From JANQSP01 sp965237565 (GTDB taxonomy: Bacteria > Bdellovibrionota > Bdellovibrionia > Bdellovibrionales > UBA1609), in NCBI GenBank assembly GCA_965237565.1, contig OZ250145.1:434001-498000 (forward strand): a DNA stretch of 64,000 nt, given 5' to 3'. Position numbers and translations under genes: made by a program. The notes below the pieces were generated by a model that was given only the letters and a program-made list of their open reading frames with translations, did no database searches and was not told where the DNA came from. Below, piece by piece: positions 50,127 through 58,702 of this stretch; within the stretch, counting starts at the first letter, position 1, and each line of letters begins with the position of its first letter.

Positions 50127-51314
50127 ATGGATATTCATGAATATCAGGCAAAACAATTGTTTCGTCAGGCTGGAATGAAAACTCTTGTTGGTGAAGTGGT
50201 CAAGGATCCAGAACAAGCTTTTTTGGTAGCTCAAAAACTCAGTAAAATATCTAAATCCTTCATTCTTAAGGCCCAAATCCACGCTGGAGGAAGAGGAAAG
50301 GCCGGGGGAATTCAAAGAGCTTCTTCTCCAGAAGAAGCAAAAAAACTGTGTAAAGAGATGCTGGAGAAAAAATTAGTTACGGCCCAAACTGGAGAGCGGG
50401 GGAAAATCGTCCGCCAAGTTTTTGTTGAGCAAGCTTGCAACATTAAAAAAGAATTTTATTTGGCTTTTTTACTGGATCGTAATCGCCAATGTTTGAGTTT
50501 GATTGCCAGTTCAGAAGGAGGGATCTCTATTGAAGAAGTGGCACATAAATTTCCAGAAAAGATTTTCAAAACTTCTCTAGATATCTTTTTTGGTCTTCTG
50601 GATTTTCAAATATGGAAGATATTAAAGATTTTTGCACTTCCGACAAAGGATTTTAAAAAATTAAAATTTTTATTGAATGCTGTTTATCATCTCATGGTGG
50701 AAAAAGAAGCTACTTTAGTGGAGATCAATCCTCTTGTTCAAACCGAGGAAGGAGAACTATTGCCATTGGATGCTAAGATGACCTTCGATGACAATGCTTT
50801 GTTTCGACAAAAAGAGATTACATCCATGAGGGATCTTTTGGAACTTCCTGTAGAGGAACAAAAAGCAACAAAGGCAGGTTTATCTTTTGTGGGTCTTTCT
50901 GGAAATATTGGTTGTTTGGTAAATGGGGCTGGATTGGCTATGGCAACAATGGATATTGTTCAATTAAAAGGGGCCAAGCCGGCCAATTTTTTAGATGTAG
51001 GGGGAGGAGTTAATGATGAAAAAATTGATATCGCTTTTCAAATTTTAACATCTGATCCTCAAGTGAAAGGAATTTTGGTCAACATATTTGGTGGCATCGT
51101 GAAGTGTGACTTAATTGCTAGAGGTTTAATCAAAGCCATAAAGCTTTTGGGTGTCAAAATTCCGGTGGTTGTGAGACTAGAGGGAACCAATTCTGAAGAG
51201 GCAAAAAAATTACTCAATCAGTCTAATTTGGCTTTTCATTTTGTTAATGATTTGTCTGAGGCAGCGGAAACAATTATTTCTCTTACCAAAAAATCAAGTG
51301 GCAAAAAAAGATGA
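50127..51314 (+). CDS. sucC: Succinyl-CoA synthetase beta subunit
   Basis: ATP-grasp subunit that forms ATP or GTP with succinate from succinyl-CoA. 395 aa. MDIHEYQAKQLFRQAG is the diagnostic N-terminus. HAGGRGKAGGI is the nucleotide-binding loop, LVEINPLVQTEEGELLPLDAK-type residues bind Mg, and GGIVKCDLIARGLI is the C-terminal CoA-ligase motif. It overlaps sucD by 4 nt in an mdh-sucC-sucD operon. Confidence 0.97.
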   Translation: MDIHEYQAKQLFRQAGMKTLVGEVVKDPEQAFLVAQKLSKISKSFILKAQIHAGGRGKAGGIQRASSPEEAKKLCKEMLEKKLVTAQTGERGKIVRQVFVEQACNIKKEFYLAFLLDRNRQCLSLIASSEGGISIEEVAHKFPEKIFKTSLDIFFGLLDFQIWKILKIFALPTKDFKKLKFLLNAVYHLMVEKEATLVEINPLVQTEEGELLPLDAKMTFDDNALFRQKEITSMRDLLELPVEEQKATKAGLSFVGLSGNIGCLVNGAGLAMATMDIVQLKGAKPANFLDVGGGVNDEKIDIAFQILTSDPQVKGILVNIFGGIVKCDLIARGLIKAIKLLGVKIPVVVRLEGTNSEEAKKLLNQSNLAFHFVNDLSEAAETIISLTKKSSGKKR

Positions 51315-52180
51315 GTATTTTAATTGATAAAAAAACAGGTGTGATTTGTCAAGGCTTTACAGGAAAGCAAGGCAGTTTTCATTCTCAAAAAGCTTTGGAA
51401 TATGGAACTCGTCTGCTTGCTGGAGTAACTCCAGGGAAGGGAGGAAGCAAACACTTGGGCCTTCCTGTTTTTGATACAGTCGCCGAAGCAGTTTTTGAAA
51501 CAAAAGCTTCTGTCTCTGTTATTTACGTGCCTCCGCCTTTTGCCAAGGAAGCTATTATGGAGGCCATTTCAGCGAATTTGGATTTGGTTGTCTGTATTAC
51601 TGAAGGGATTCCTTTGCAAGATATGTTGGAAGTGAAAACATTTTTGAAGGAAAAAAAAACTCGCTTGATCGGCCCAAATTGTCCGGGCCTTATTACCCCA
51701 GGGGAATGTAAAATTGGGATCATGCCAGGATACATTCACCGTGCAGGTCGAATTGGAGTTTTGTCTCGTTCTGGCACTTTGACATATGAAGCTGTTTGGC
51801 AACTAAGTCAATTGGGTTTGGGGCAAAGTACTTGTGTGGGAATTGGAGGAGATCCCATTCAGGGAACAGATTTTGTGGATCTGTTGAAACTTTTTAATCA
51901 AGATGAACAAACGGAAGCTGTTGTCATCATCGGAGAAATTGGAGGGGAAGCCGAAGAGCGGGCTGCTCACTATATTGAAACGGAGTTTAAAAAACCAGTC
52001 ACTGCTTTTGTTGCTGGTCTCAGTGCTCCAGTGGGAAAACGTATGGGTCACGCAGGAGCGATTATCAGTCAAGGAAGAGGAACTGCGGAAAGTAAGTTTT
52101 CAGCTTTTCAGTCGGCAGGAGTTTCTATCGCTCGTTCTCCAGCAGAAATTGGGGTCACTTTGAAGAAAAGTTTAAACTAA
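51311..52180 (+). CDS. sucD: Succinyl-CoA synthetase alpha subunit
   Basis: 289 aa. It has a CoA-binding Rossmann domain (GFTGKQGSFHSQKALEYGT, about 15-35). IGPNCPGLITPGECKIGIMP is the signature. The phosphorylated histidine is in MGHAGAIISQGRGTAESK near residue 245. The partner SucC is encoded immediately upstream. A short hairpin at 52179-52195 may end the operon. Confidence 0.97.
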   Translation: MSILIDKKTGVICQGFTGKQGSFHSQKALEYGTRLLAGVTPGKGGSKHLGLPVFDTVAEAVFETKASVSVIYVPPPFAKEAIMEAISANLDLVVCITEGIPLQDMLEVKTFLKEKKTRLIGPNCPGLITPGECKIGIMPGYIHRAGRIGVLSRSGTLTYEAVWQLSQLGLGQSTCVGIGGDPIQGTDFVDLLKLFNQDEQTEAVVIIGEIGGEAEERAAHYIETEFKKPVTAFVAGLSAPVGKRMGHAGAIISQGRGTAESKFSAFQSAGVSIARSPAEIGVTLKKSLN

Positions 52181-52195
52181 AAAGGAGGCCTTTTT
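52179..52195 (+). terminator. Weak terminator-like hairpin after sucD
   Basis: AAAAAGG-agg-CCTTTTT: 7-bp stem with a 3-nt loop, overlapping the sucD stop codon. The stem ends in T's but has only two G-C pairs, so it is weak. Confidence 0.4.
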
Positions 52196-52261
52196 CTTCG
52201 AGAGCTTGAGTTTGGAGAGTTCCTGTGCGAAAGTGCTGGAATCAAAAAAGGATGAAAGCAT

Positions 52262-52684
52262 ATGAGTGAAAATCAAGTTTCTTTTTCCATGATTAAACCA
52301 GATGCTACGGCTAGAAATTTAATTGGGACAATTATTCAAAAATTTGAATCAGAAAATTTGAAACTAAAGGCTGGAAGATTGACAGTTTTAAATCGTTCTC
52401 TTTGTGAGACTTTTTATGAAGAGCACAGAGAAAAATCCTTTTTTCGCTCCTTAGTGGAATTTGTTCTATCTGGTCCAGTTTTTGTGATGGCCATGTCTGG
52501 AAAAGATTCTGTGAAGAGAATAAGAGACATCATGGGGCACACAGACCCAGCAAAAGCTAAGGCAAACACCATTCGAGCTCTTTATGGAGAGAGCATCGAG
52601 AGGAATTCTGTTCATGGAAGTGATTCTTTGGAAAGCGCCAAAAGGGAGATTTCCCTTTTTTTTGAACAAGAATCTTGGAAATGA
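52262..52684 (+). CDS. ndk: Nucleoside diphosphate kinase
   Basis: Balances NTP/dNTP pools by phosphate transfer through a histidine. 140 aa, full length. The phospho-histidine is H118 in RNSVHGSDSLESA, SMIKPDATARNLIG is the opening, and IRDIMGHTDPAKA and ANTIRALYG follow the family order. The ribosome site AAGGATG lies 8 nt before the ATG. It starts the ndk-pilF-like-rodZ-like order known from other Proteobacteria. Confidence 0.97.
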   Translation: MSENQVSFSMIKPDATARNLIGTIIQKFESENLKLKAGRLTVLNRSLCETFYEEHREKSFFRSLVEFVLSGPVFVMAMSGKDSVKRIRDIMGHTDPAKAKANTIRALYGESIERNSVHGSDSLESAKREISLFFEQESWK

Positions 52685-53469
52685 AACAAAAGAACAAAAA
52701 AAAAATCTTTCTTCTTAGTTTATTTTGTTTTTGTGGCTTAGTGTCCTGTGTTTCTCATAAAAAACAAATAAAAAAAAGTTATTTTTTACATGATATGGCT
52801 GTTTCGCTAATGAAGCAGTGCCAGTACAATTCAGCTCTTGGAGAACTAAAGAAGGCTTTAAAACTGAAACAAAAAGACCCTTTGCTTCATAATTCTATTG
52901 CCTTGGTTTATCTACAGTTTAAAAAATACAAACAAGCTATCTTTCATTTTGAAAAAGCTCTTCAGTTGCAACCAAATTTTACAGAAGCTCGAGTGCATCT
53001 GGGTTGGAGTTTGATCGAAGTGGAAAGCTTGAATCGTGCTGAGTCAGAATTGAAAAAAGCTCTGAAAGATCTTACTTATAGAAATTCAGAAAATATTCAC
53101 ACTCATCTGGGCTTGCTTTTTTATAAGAGAGGAAATTTTCAAAAGGCAGAAAAGCATTTTAGCGTGGCTCGGAAAATAAAAACCAAAGATTGTTTTACAG
53201 CTTTGTATCACGCTCGGAGCTTCTACTTTTTAAATCAGTTTTCTGATGCGTTAAAAATATTGCGTCCGGCAAAAAAGTGGTGTGAAATATATCTTCCTAT
53301 TTGTTCTTCTCCGAATTTTGATGCGTATTTTTTTACAGCACTGGTTTATAAGAAAATGAAACAGGATCAAAAAGCTTTAGAAAATTTGAAGATTTTTTTG
53401 CAAAAAAACCCTGAAAGCTCCTATCTGGCAGAAGCCAAAAGGCTGATAGTTCGGTGGAGAAAGCAATAA
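52681..53469 (+). CDS. PilF/PilW-like TPR lipoprotein
   Basis: 262 aa from the ATG at 52681 (4-nt overlap with ndk). The lipoprotein signal ends LVSC with lipidated Cys23. Five or more tetratricopeptide repeats follow, e.g. YNSALGELKKALKLKQKDPL and YKQAIFHFEKALQLQPNFTE. In gammaproteobacteria the gene between ndk (or rlmN) and rodZ is pilF/pilW, an outer-membrane lipoprotein that assembles the type IV pilus secretin; synteny and architecture match. Here it could serve type IV or Tad pili. It overlaps the next gene by 1 nt. Confidence 0.8.
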   Translation: MKQKNKKKIFLLSLFCFCGLVSCVSHKKQIKKSYFLHDMAVSLMKQCQYNSALGELKKALKLKQKDPLLHNSIALVYLQFKKYKQAIFHFEKALQLQPNFTEARVHLGWSLIEVESLNRAESELKKALKDLTYRNSENIHTHLGLLFYKRGNFQKAEKHFSVARKIKTKDCFTALYHARSFYFLNQFSDALKILRPAKKWCEIYLPICSSPNFDAYFFTALVYKKMKQDQKALENLKIFLQKNPESSYLAEAKRLIVRWRKQ

Positions 53470-54284
53470 TGAATCTTCCGGAAGGCCTCATTCGATTGGG
53501 GCAAATTTTAAAAGCAAAAAGAGAAGAAAAAAATATGTCTTTGAAACAAATTTCCAAGGAAACAAAGATTAGTGTTTCTTTATTGCAAGCCTTAGAAGAA
53601 GGGGAAACAGAACGGCTACCCACCTATGTTTATCTTCGCGGTTTCATTCTTGCTTATTCACAAGTTTTACAGATTAAAAAGGAAGAAATTTTAAATGAAC
53701 TCAAGGTTTTATTTCCCGTAGCTCAGCAAAAATCAGAAGTGGGAGCAACTCCCTCATTGGATGATGAAATCGTAGAAAAAGATTTACGCCTTACACAAAT
53801 TGTTTCAGCTATTTTTATCTTATTTATTTTGAGTGGAATCTTGATTTTCGCAAATATGATTCGGAACTATGATAAATTGGATAAAATCATTGTTGAAAAA
53901 GAAAAAAGTGTGAATACTGCAGTAGATTCAAGTGAAAATAAAAAGGAAAAAGCAAAAAAAGAAATTCCTCGAAAATTAAATAGTAAAATTACAGAGCTAA
54001 AGAAAACAATGGTAGATAATAGTGCTCCAATAAAAAAAACTTCCGTGGAAATCGTCGTAAGAGCTATAAGAAATGTAAAATTTTCTTACCGAGTGGATGA
54101 ATTGGAAGATCAAGAATTTTTGTTGAAAAGGGATCAGTTTAAGATTTTGAAAGCTGAGAAAAATATCTTAGTGAGGAGTGAGTCTCCCCAGTGGATTCAG
54201 ATCTTTCAAGATGGCAAGGACCTAGGTCTTTTGGGCAAGAAACAATCGCAAAAACAAAGGGTATTTTCTGTAGGTGGGAAGTAA
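53469..54284 (+). CDS. rodZ: RodZ-like HTH membrane protein
   Basis: 271 aa. An N-terminal Cro/C1-type HTH (LGQILKAKREEKNMSLKQIS, ETKISVSLLQALEEGE), then TYVYLRGFILAYSQVL, the RodZ signature, a single membrane helix at about 109-130, a charged Lys/Glu linker, and a periplasmic beta domain (about 195-265, DUF4115-like: SVEIVVRAIRNVKFSYRVD). RodZ links MreB to the elongasome. The start is ATG 53469 in a TAATG overlap. The position after ndk and pilF-like agrees with rodZ synteny. Confidence 0.86.
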   Translation: MNLPEGLIRLGQILKAKREEKNMSLKQISKETKISVSLLQALEEGETERLPTYVYLRGFILAYSQVLQIKKEEILNELKVLFPVAQQKSEVGATPSLDDEIVEKDLRLTQIVSAIFILFILSGILIFANMIRNYDKLDKIIVEKEKSVNTAVDSSENKKEKAKKEIPRKLNSKITELKKTMVDNSAPIKKTSVEIVVRAIRNVKFSYRVDELEDQEFLLKRDQFKILKAEKNILVRSESPQWIQIFQDGKDLGLLGKKQSQKQRVFSVGGK

Positions 54285-54889
54285 TGAATTTTGTGGCTAT
54301 AGATTTAGAAACGACAGGAACTTTATCCTACATTGATCACATTGTAGAGTGTGCCGGAGTTAGATTTTCGGATGGGGCCGTCGAGAATCAAATTTCTTTT
54401 TTGGTAAATCCCGGAATAGCTATGCCGGAAGAAGCTTCGAAGGTCAATGGCATTACAGATGAAATGCTCAAAGGTAAGCCTCCCGTTCAGGAAGTGCTTC
54501 CTATCTTTTCTGAATTTTGTGGGACAGATTGTTTGGTCGCACACAATGCTATTTTTGATTTTCAATTTCTTCTGCAAGCCTTTGAAAAACATCATTGTCC
54601 CGGGCCAATCGGACCTTTGTTGGATACTTACACTCTTTCTAAGAGATTTTTTCCCGGCTTGGCGAACTACAAACTATCCACCATAGTGGAATATTTAAAA
54701 ATTCCGGTCGATCAGTTTCATCGTGCGAAGCAAGACGCTTGGGCTTGTGGAAAAATATTTGATAAAATTTTGTCAAAAATTTATAAAAGGGAGAAGACAC
54801 TAAATATTAATAAATTGATCCAACTCTCTGGTAAAAAAGAATTACGTTTTCCAAAATTGAAGATCAAACAACTTTCCTTGTTCGAGTGA
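54284..54889 (+). CDS. DnaQ-like 3'-5' exonuclease with C-terminal clamp-binding motif
   Basis: 201 aa DEDDh exonuclease. Exo I is AIDLETTGTLS with Asp and Glu, Exo II is LVAHNAIFDFQFLL, and Exo III epsilon is HRAKQDAWA with the catalytic His and Asp. The protein ends KQLSLFE, a match to the beta-clamp-binding consensus QL(S/D)LF, so it probably works on the sliding clamp encoded at 14348-15496. It could be the proofreading epsilon subunit or an accessory exonuclease. The ATG at 54284 overlaps the rodZ-like stop (TAATG). Confidence 0.88.
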   Translation: MNFVAIDLETTGTLSYIDHIVECAGVRFSDGAVENQISFLVNPGIAMPEEASKVNGITDEMLKGKPPVQEVLPIFSEFCGTDCLVAHNAIFDFQFLLQAFEKHHCPGPIGPLLDTYTLSKRFFPGLANYKLSTIVEYLKIPVDQFHRAKQDAWACGKIFDKILSKIYKREKTLNINKLIQLSGKKELRFPKLKIKQLSLFE

Positions 54890-54908
54890 ATAAAAATCTT
54901 TTCGCTAA

Positions 54909-56522
54909 TCATGTTATCAAGGAAACTTTATTCTCACCTTTTTTCTTCATAGATAAAGGAAGTCTAAAACCTCTGTCAAAAGAATGATTTTTGATTTTTA
55001 GAACAGGTGGAGATTGTCTTCTCTTGAATTCTGCGTTCAGAATCCAGTGGAAAATTTTTTTTTCTAATAGGGTTTTCGGATCTTTTTGCTGTTCCAATAG
55101 TTTTTTTAGCACAGGATCTAAGATTTTATAAGATGGAAGGTCTTGTTCATCGGTTTGATTTTCTTTCAATTCTGCACTGGGCTTTCTTTTTAGAATTTCC
55201 AATGGGATAGAGGGGTTTTTAAAATCGTAAGCCATCTTGTAAACTTCTTCCTTAAATAAATCGCCAATGGGAAGTAAAGCTCCTGTCAAATCCCCGTACA
55301 AGGTAGCATAACCAAGTGAGAGTTCACTTTTGTTAGCTGTTCCAAGCAATAAACTATCTGGATGAGTGTTTGCATACGTCATCAAGTACAAATTTCGAAG
55401 GCGAGATTGAAGATTTTGTCTGGCTACATCGGATGAAGGAAAGGAATCTGCTTTCCAAGTTTTTAAAATATTTTGATAAAGAGAACTAATATTATAGATA
55501 TACAAATTTTTTTTTAATTTTTTTGCAATTTCTTTTGTTCCTTTCCAAGAGAGCCTAGAAGTAAAAGGTCCCGGTAAAAATAAGAGTTCAATATTTTCTT
55601 TTCCCAGAGCACGAAAAGCCAGATAAGCGACCAAAGCTGAATCCACTCCTCCACTAAGTCCCAAATGTGCCTTTTGAAAACCATTTTTGCTCGCAAATTC
55701 CTTGATTCCAAAAATAATTGCTTTTTTTGTTTGATTGAATGGAGTCTGTTGTCTTTTCTTCTTTTCTCTCATTTTTTTCTTTTCTCTGTTTTGTTTCTTC
55801 AAATCAATAAAGTGTAGATTCTCCTCGAACGAAGGGCTTTGATGAATAAGATCTCCTCTTTCATTTAGAACAAAACTTCCTCCATCGAAAATTAATTCTT
55901 CCTGTCCTCCCACTAGGTTGGCATAAATAAAAGGACACTTGTATTTTTTTACCCATTGCCTAGCCAAATTAAATCTTGTATTTTCTTTTTTGAATTCAAA
56001 GGGAGAAGCATTCAAGCTAAGAATCAAAAACATGGGGTGTAAACGTTTTTCCCTCGCCTTCCACATTTCTTCACAAATAAGAATTTGTATTCTTTTTTTT
56101 TTGTGGGAAAAGACATTGTCTTTTAAATTTCCAGCCTGAAAATATCTTTTTTCATCAAACACATCATAGTCAGCAAGGATCTCTTTGGAAAAAACAAGTG
56201 GTTCTTGTTTTTTTTCAAGCACAAGAATACAATTACCCACAATTTTGGATGTGTCTTTTTTTATCCAAGCTGGAGTTCCAAAAATAAGTTTTATTTTTTC
56301 TGGCATTTGATTTTTGAGAGCCGTGATCGAACGAGAAATTTGATTTAAGAAAAAATTTCGATTCAAAAGGTCTAAAGGAGAATAGGCCGTTAAAGCTAAC
56401 TCTGGAAAGACCACTAGTTCGGCTCCACCTTTTTTCGCTTGTAAGAGATATTTTTTTATTTTTTTTTGGTTGTAATGAATATTTCCCATTAAGGGATTTA
56501 TTTGTGCAAGGGCAATTTTCAA
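54909..56522 (-). CDS. nadE: Glutamine-dependent NAD+ synthetase
   Basis: Final step of NAD synthesis, amidation of NaAD using glutamine. 537 aa. The N-terminal nitrilase-type amidase has the catalytic triad Glu41 (FPELALTAY), Lys113 (FSKEIL) and Cys150 (LICEEMW). The C-terminal synthetase has the P-loop LGLSGGVDSALVAYLA at about 287-302 and GTANKSELSLGYATLYGD. A short basic linker (about 243-258) joins them. It is monocistronic and opposite in strand to the dnaQ-like gene. Confidence 0.95.
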   Translation of the reverse strand: MKIALAQINPLMGNIHYNQKKIKKYLLQAKKGGAELVVFPELALTAYSPLDLLNRNFFLNQISRSITALKNQMPEKIKLIFGTPAWIKKDTSKIVGNCILVLEKKQEPLVFSKEILADYDVFDEKRYFQAGNLKDNVFSHKKKRIQILICEEMWKAREKRLHPMFLILSLNASPFEFKKENTRFNLARQWVKKYKCPFIYANLVGGQEELIFDGGSFVLNERGDLIHQSPSFEENLHFIDLKKQNREKKKMREKKKRQQTPFNQTKKAIIFGIKEFASKNGFQKAHLGLSGGVDSALVAYLAFRALGKENIELLFLPGPFTSRLSWKGTKEIAKKLKKNLYIYNISSLYQNILKTWKADSFPSSDVARQNLQSRLRNLYLMTYANTHPDSLLLGTANKSELSLGYATLYGDLTGALLPIGDLFKEEVYKMAYDFKNPSIPLEILKRKPSAELKENQTDEQDLPSYKILDPVLKKLLEQQKDPKTLLEKKIFHWILNAEFKRRQSPPVLKIKNHSFDRGFRLPLSMKKKGENKVSLIT

Positions 56523-56610
56523 TTTTTATAACTCCCTGCGGAAGGAACAATGGGTACGTTTACTCATCTAGTTTTTTACTAAAGATTTAAACTATCCCTC
56601 ACATCTTTTG

Positions 56611-56685
56611 CCTTTTTATTTCATGCCTTTTTATTTCATGCCTTTTTATTTCATGCCTTTTTATTTCATGCCTTTTTATTTCATA
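56611..56685. repeat. 15-bp tandem repeat, five copies
   Basis: CCTTTTTATTTCATG repeats at 56611, 56626, 56641, 56656 and 56671, the last with one terminal change. On the minus strand each unit reads AAGGCATGAAATAA: a Shine-Dalgarno-like AAGG, ATG, one codon and a stop. The final copy supplies the stop codon of the pilin-like gene 56676-57596. The rest of the 56523-56610 gap shows nothing recognisable. Confidence 0.97.
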
Positions 56686-57596
56686 GATTTTTTTACTTGT
56701 AGAGTTTGACTACCAATCAGTAGCACAATAGCCAATATAATACAAATAATTAAAATGACACGAAAAATGGATCCAAAGGTCCATGCCCCCACTCCCACAT
56801 CTTTTCTTCCCTTTTTTTTCAATTTTTTATTTATCAGCATTTTTCTTTTTTTGCTCTCAGGGGTTATCTCTTTCTTACTTATTTTGTCTTTTGTCAGAGC
56901 GATGGGTTTTTCTCTTTTTTCTTGCTCCTTTTCTATCACAGTCCAAGCATTAGAATGGACAGCTCTAAATCTGATTCCAGATTGTTCACTATTGTAGCCA
57001 GACAAATTTTTGAATTTTTTAAATTTGGATTTTCTTTCGCTTCTTGAATTTCTTTTTTTCGAACGCCTTTTTCTCAAACCTTCTTTTTCTATTTCATTCT
57101 CAGCGGATAACAAAGAGCCACTTGGTTTGTATAAAGAGTTTCTTGATCTCGAACCGACTTTTTTCTTAGAGGAACTATTTTTGAAACTACTTGATGTTCT
57201 TCCAGAATTGCTTCCGCTTGTTTCTCTAGAACCAGAAACAGAAGCCGATCCGGGCTTTGTTCGAGGAGGAGAAATCTGTCTAGGATTGGGTCTTTCTCTT
57301 GGAGAAGGAGAAACACCTCCTCCGATGGTACTAGGAATTCCAGTCTGTTCTGCTTCAAAAACTCCGCCTAGTGAGGGACAATCATCTGCACGAGCTTGCC
57401 CAGGCAACAGTCCTGTTTGCATGAGGCAAGCAATGTATCCATCTCTTCCCAAAAGAGCTTCTCCCCAAGCTTGGAATCCCTTGCTGAAGCGATAAAATAA
57501 TCCACCTAGTCCCAATAAAACAACTGTGAGAATGAGCACATATTCCACAACTGCTTGGCCTTTTTTCTTTGAATTTTTCTTTCTATTTCGATCCAT
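56676..57596 (-). CDS. Large Flp-like pilin/pseudopilin with basic linker and C-terminal membrane helix
   Basis: 306 aa. The N-terminus RNRKKNSKKKG-QAVVEYVLILTVV is a class III (Flp/TadE) prepilin signal: cleavage after Gly with Glu+5 and Tyr+6, followed by the hydrophobic helix. After a short pilin-like part (to about 90) comes a long low-complexity region rich in Ser, Arg, Lys and Pro (about 95-265), then a second membrane helix (IFRVILIICIILAIVLLIG) and a basic tail. I know of no such architecture. It is transcribed divergently from flp and so may share its control. The function is unknown; a minor pilin or anchored pilus-associated protein is possible. Confidence 0.75.
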   Translation of the reverse strand: MDRNRKKNSKKKGQAVVEYVLILTVVLLGLGGLFYRFSKGFQAWGEALLGRDGYIACLMQTGLLPGQARADDCPSLGGVFEAEQTGIPSTIGGGVSPSPRERPNPRQISPPRTKPGSASVSGSRETSGSNSGRTSSSFKNSSSKKKVGSRSRNSLYKPSGSLLSAENEIEKEGLRKRRSKKRNSRSERKSKFKKFKNLSGYNSEQSGIRFRAVHSNAWTVIEKEQEKREKPIALTKDKISKKEITPESKKRKMLINKKLKKKGRKDVGVGAWTFGSIFRVILIICIILAIVLLIGSQTLQVKKSMK

Positions 57597-57744
57597 GTTT
57601 TTTTGTCATCGGAAGAATTTTAAGTAAATTGGAGAGCTTCTCGTGAAGTGTTTCAAAATGAGTCAGTAAAAAGAATAAAGTTTCATTCTTAGTTTTCCGA
57701 TGTTATTATAGAATGTTGTCTGCTGGTATCAAGGAGTTAAGGTT
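57597..57744. promoter_or_regulatory. Divergent promoter region of flp and the large Flp-like gene
   Basis: 148 bp. flp has a strong ribosome site (CAAGGAG). A possible -10 TATTATAGAAT lies near 57712 on the plus strand; no good -35 is seen. Confidence 0.35.
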
Positions 57745-57930
57745 ATGAAATTTTTAAAATCGTTAGTTTTTCGTTTTTGGAAAGATGAGTCCGGGCAGGG
57801 GACGGCTGAATATGTACTAATTTTAGTAGCTGTCATTGCCGTGGGATTTATTTTTAAAGACAAAATTACAGCTATGTTGGAAAGTAAGTTGGATGGAATT
57901 GCTTCCCAAATCGGCAATTTTAATCCCTAA
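57745..57930 (+). CDS. flp: Flp-type major pilin
   Basis: Structural subunit of the Tad (type IVb) pilus. 61 aa, typical of Flp. KDESG-QGTAEYVLILVAVIAV has the class III processing site: cleavage after Gly17 with Glu+5 and Tyr+6, then the hydrophobic assembly helix and a short polar tail. It heads the locus and would be cut by the prepilin peptidase encoded at 58177-58668. Confidence 0.93.
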   Translation: MKFLKSLVFRFWKDESGQGTAEYVLILVAVIAVGFIFKDKITAMLESKLDGIASQIGNFNP

Positions 57931-57947
57931 AATCAATTGAGAAATTT

Positions 57948-58157
57948 ATGACAGCGGAATTGGTTCTTCTTCTTTCTGTTTACGCTTTTTTGATAGCTGG
58001 GCTTTTCTTACATAAAGACCATGGGGTGATTGCAACTTTTCACAATTCTTTGCCATCTCTATCGGCACGAATAGAAAAGCATGTTGCCACGGGCTACGGT
58101 TTTTGGGATTCTTCCATTTCAGATTCCACCATTTCGGTTAACTGGAAAAAGCCATAA
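57948..58157 (+). CDS. Small membrane protein in Tad locus
   Basis: 69 aa. One N-terminal membrane helix (MTAELVLLLSVYAFLIAGLF) is followed by a polar segment (SLSARIEKHVATGYGFWDSS). I do not recognise the family. It sits between flp and the prepilin peptidase gene on the same strand, 17 nt and 19 nt from them, so it is almost certainly part of the pilus operon. Confidence 0.65.
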   Translation: MTAELVLLLSVYAFLIAGLFLHKDHGVIATFHNSLPSLSARIEKHVATGYGFWDSSISDSTISVNWKKP

Positions 58158-58176
58158 CAATTTTTTTCATTATCTT

Positions 58177-58668
58177 ATGTTCACGGCATCTACTTTTATA
58201 ATATGGATTCTTCCTAGCATTATTTTGCTATCTGGCTTGATTGATGATTTGAGATCTAGAAAAATTCATAATTATTTAATCATTTTTTTAATAATATTAT
58301 CTTTAGCAACTTTGATTTTTATTCGCGGGCTGGACTCTTTGTTGCCAGCTTTTGCGGGTGCACTTTTGGCTTTTGCCTTAGGCTTCCCTCTTTTTCTACT
58401 CAGAGTGATTGGCGGAGGAGATATAAAACTTTATATCGTTTTGGGCTTAGTTCTCCCTTCTCGTCACTTAATTTTTACTTTCCTTTTTTCTTTTTTGTGG
58501 GCTGGGCTTTTGGGTTTGATTAAAGCCCTACTGGATCGAAAAATTAAGACTCTTTTTTTAAATCTCTTATCTTTGCTCAAATGGAAGCTCCCTTCAGCCG
58601 ATCAAGTTACTACTTTTCCTTTTTCCGTCAGTCTGTTTTTTGCTTGGCTCACAGCTTTTTATTTTTGA
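58177..58668 (+). CDS. tadV: Prepilin peptidase TadV/CpaA (A24 family)
   Basis: Inner-membrane aspartyl protease that cleaves Flp and pseudopilins after the leader glycine. 163 aa from the ATG at 58177; in-frame upstream starts overlap the previous gene and would add a polar extension. The two catalytic aspartates are in LSGLIDDLRSRKIHNYL and in GGGDIKLYIVLG (GxGD motif). About six membrane helices; no N-methyltransferase domain, as in TadV. Confidence 0.9.
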   Translation: MFTASTFIIWILPSIILLSGLIDDLRSRKIHNYLIIFLIILSLATLIFIRGLDSLLPAFAGALLAFALGFPLFLLRVIGGGDIKLYIVLGLVLPSRHLIFTFLFSFLWAGLLGLIKALLDRKIKTLFLNLLSLLKWKLPSADQVTTFPFSVSLFFAWLTAFYF

Positions 58669-58702
58669 GGGATAGGGAAAAAGCGAGAGAGGTTATTTTG
58701 CG

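Noticed and set aside
56611..56685. CRISPR or microsatellite coding repeat
   Set aside because: 15-bp units are directly adjacent with no spacers; they lie after the pilin-like gene's stop and every unit carries an in-frame stop.
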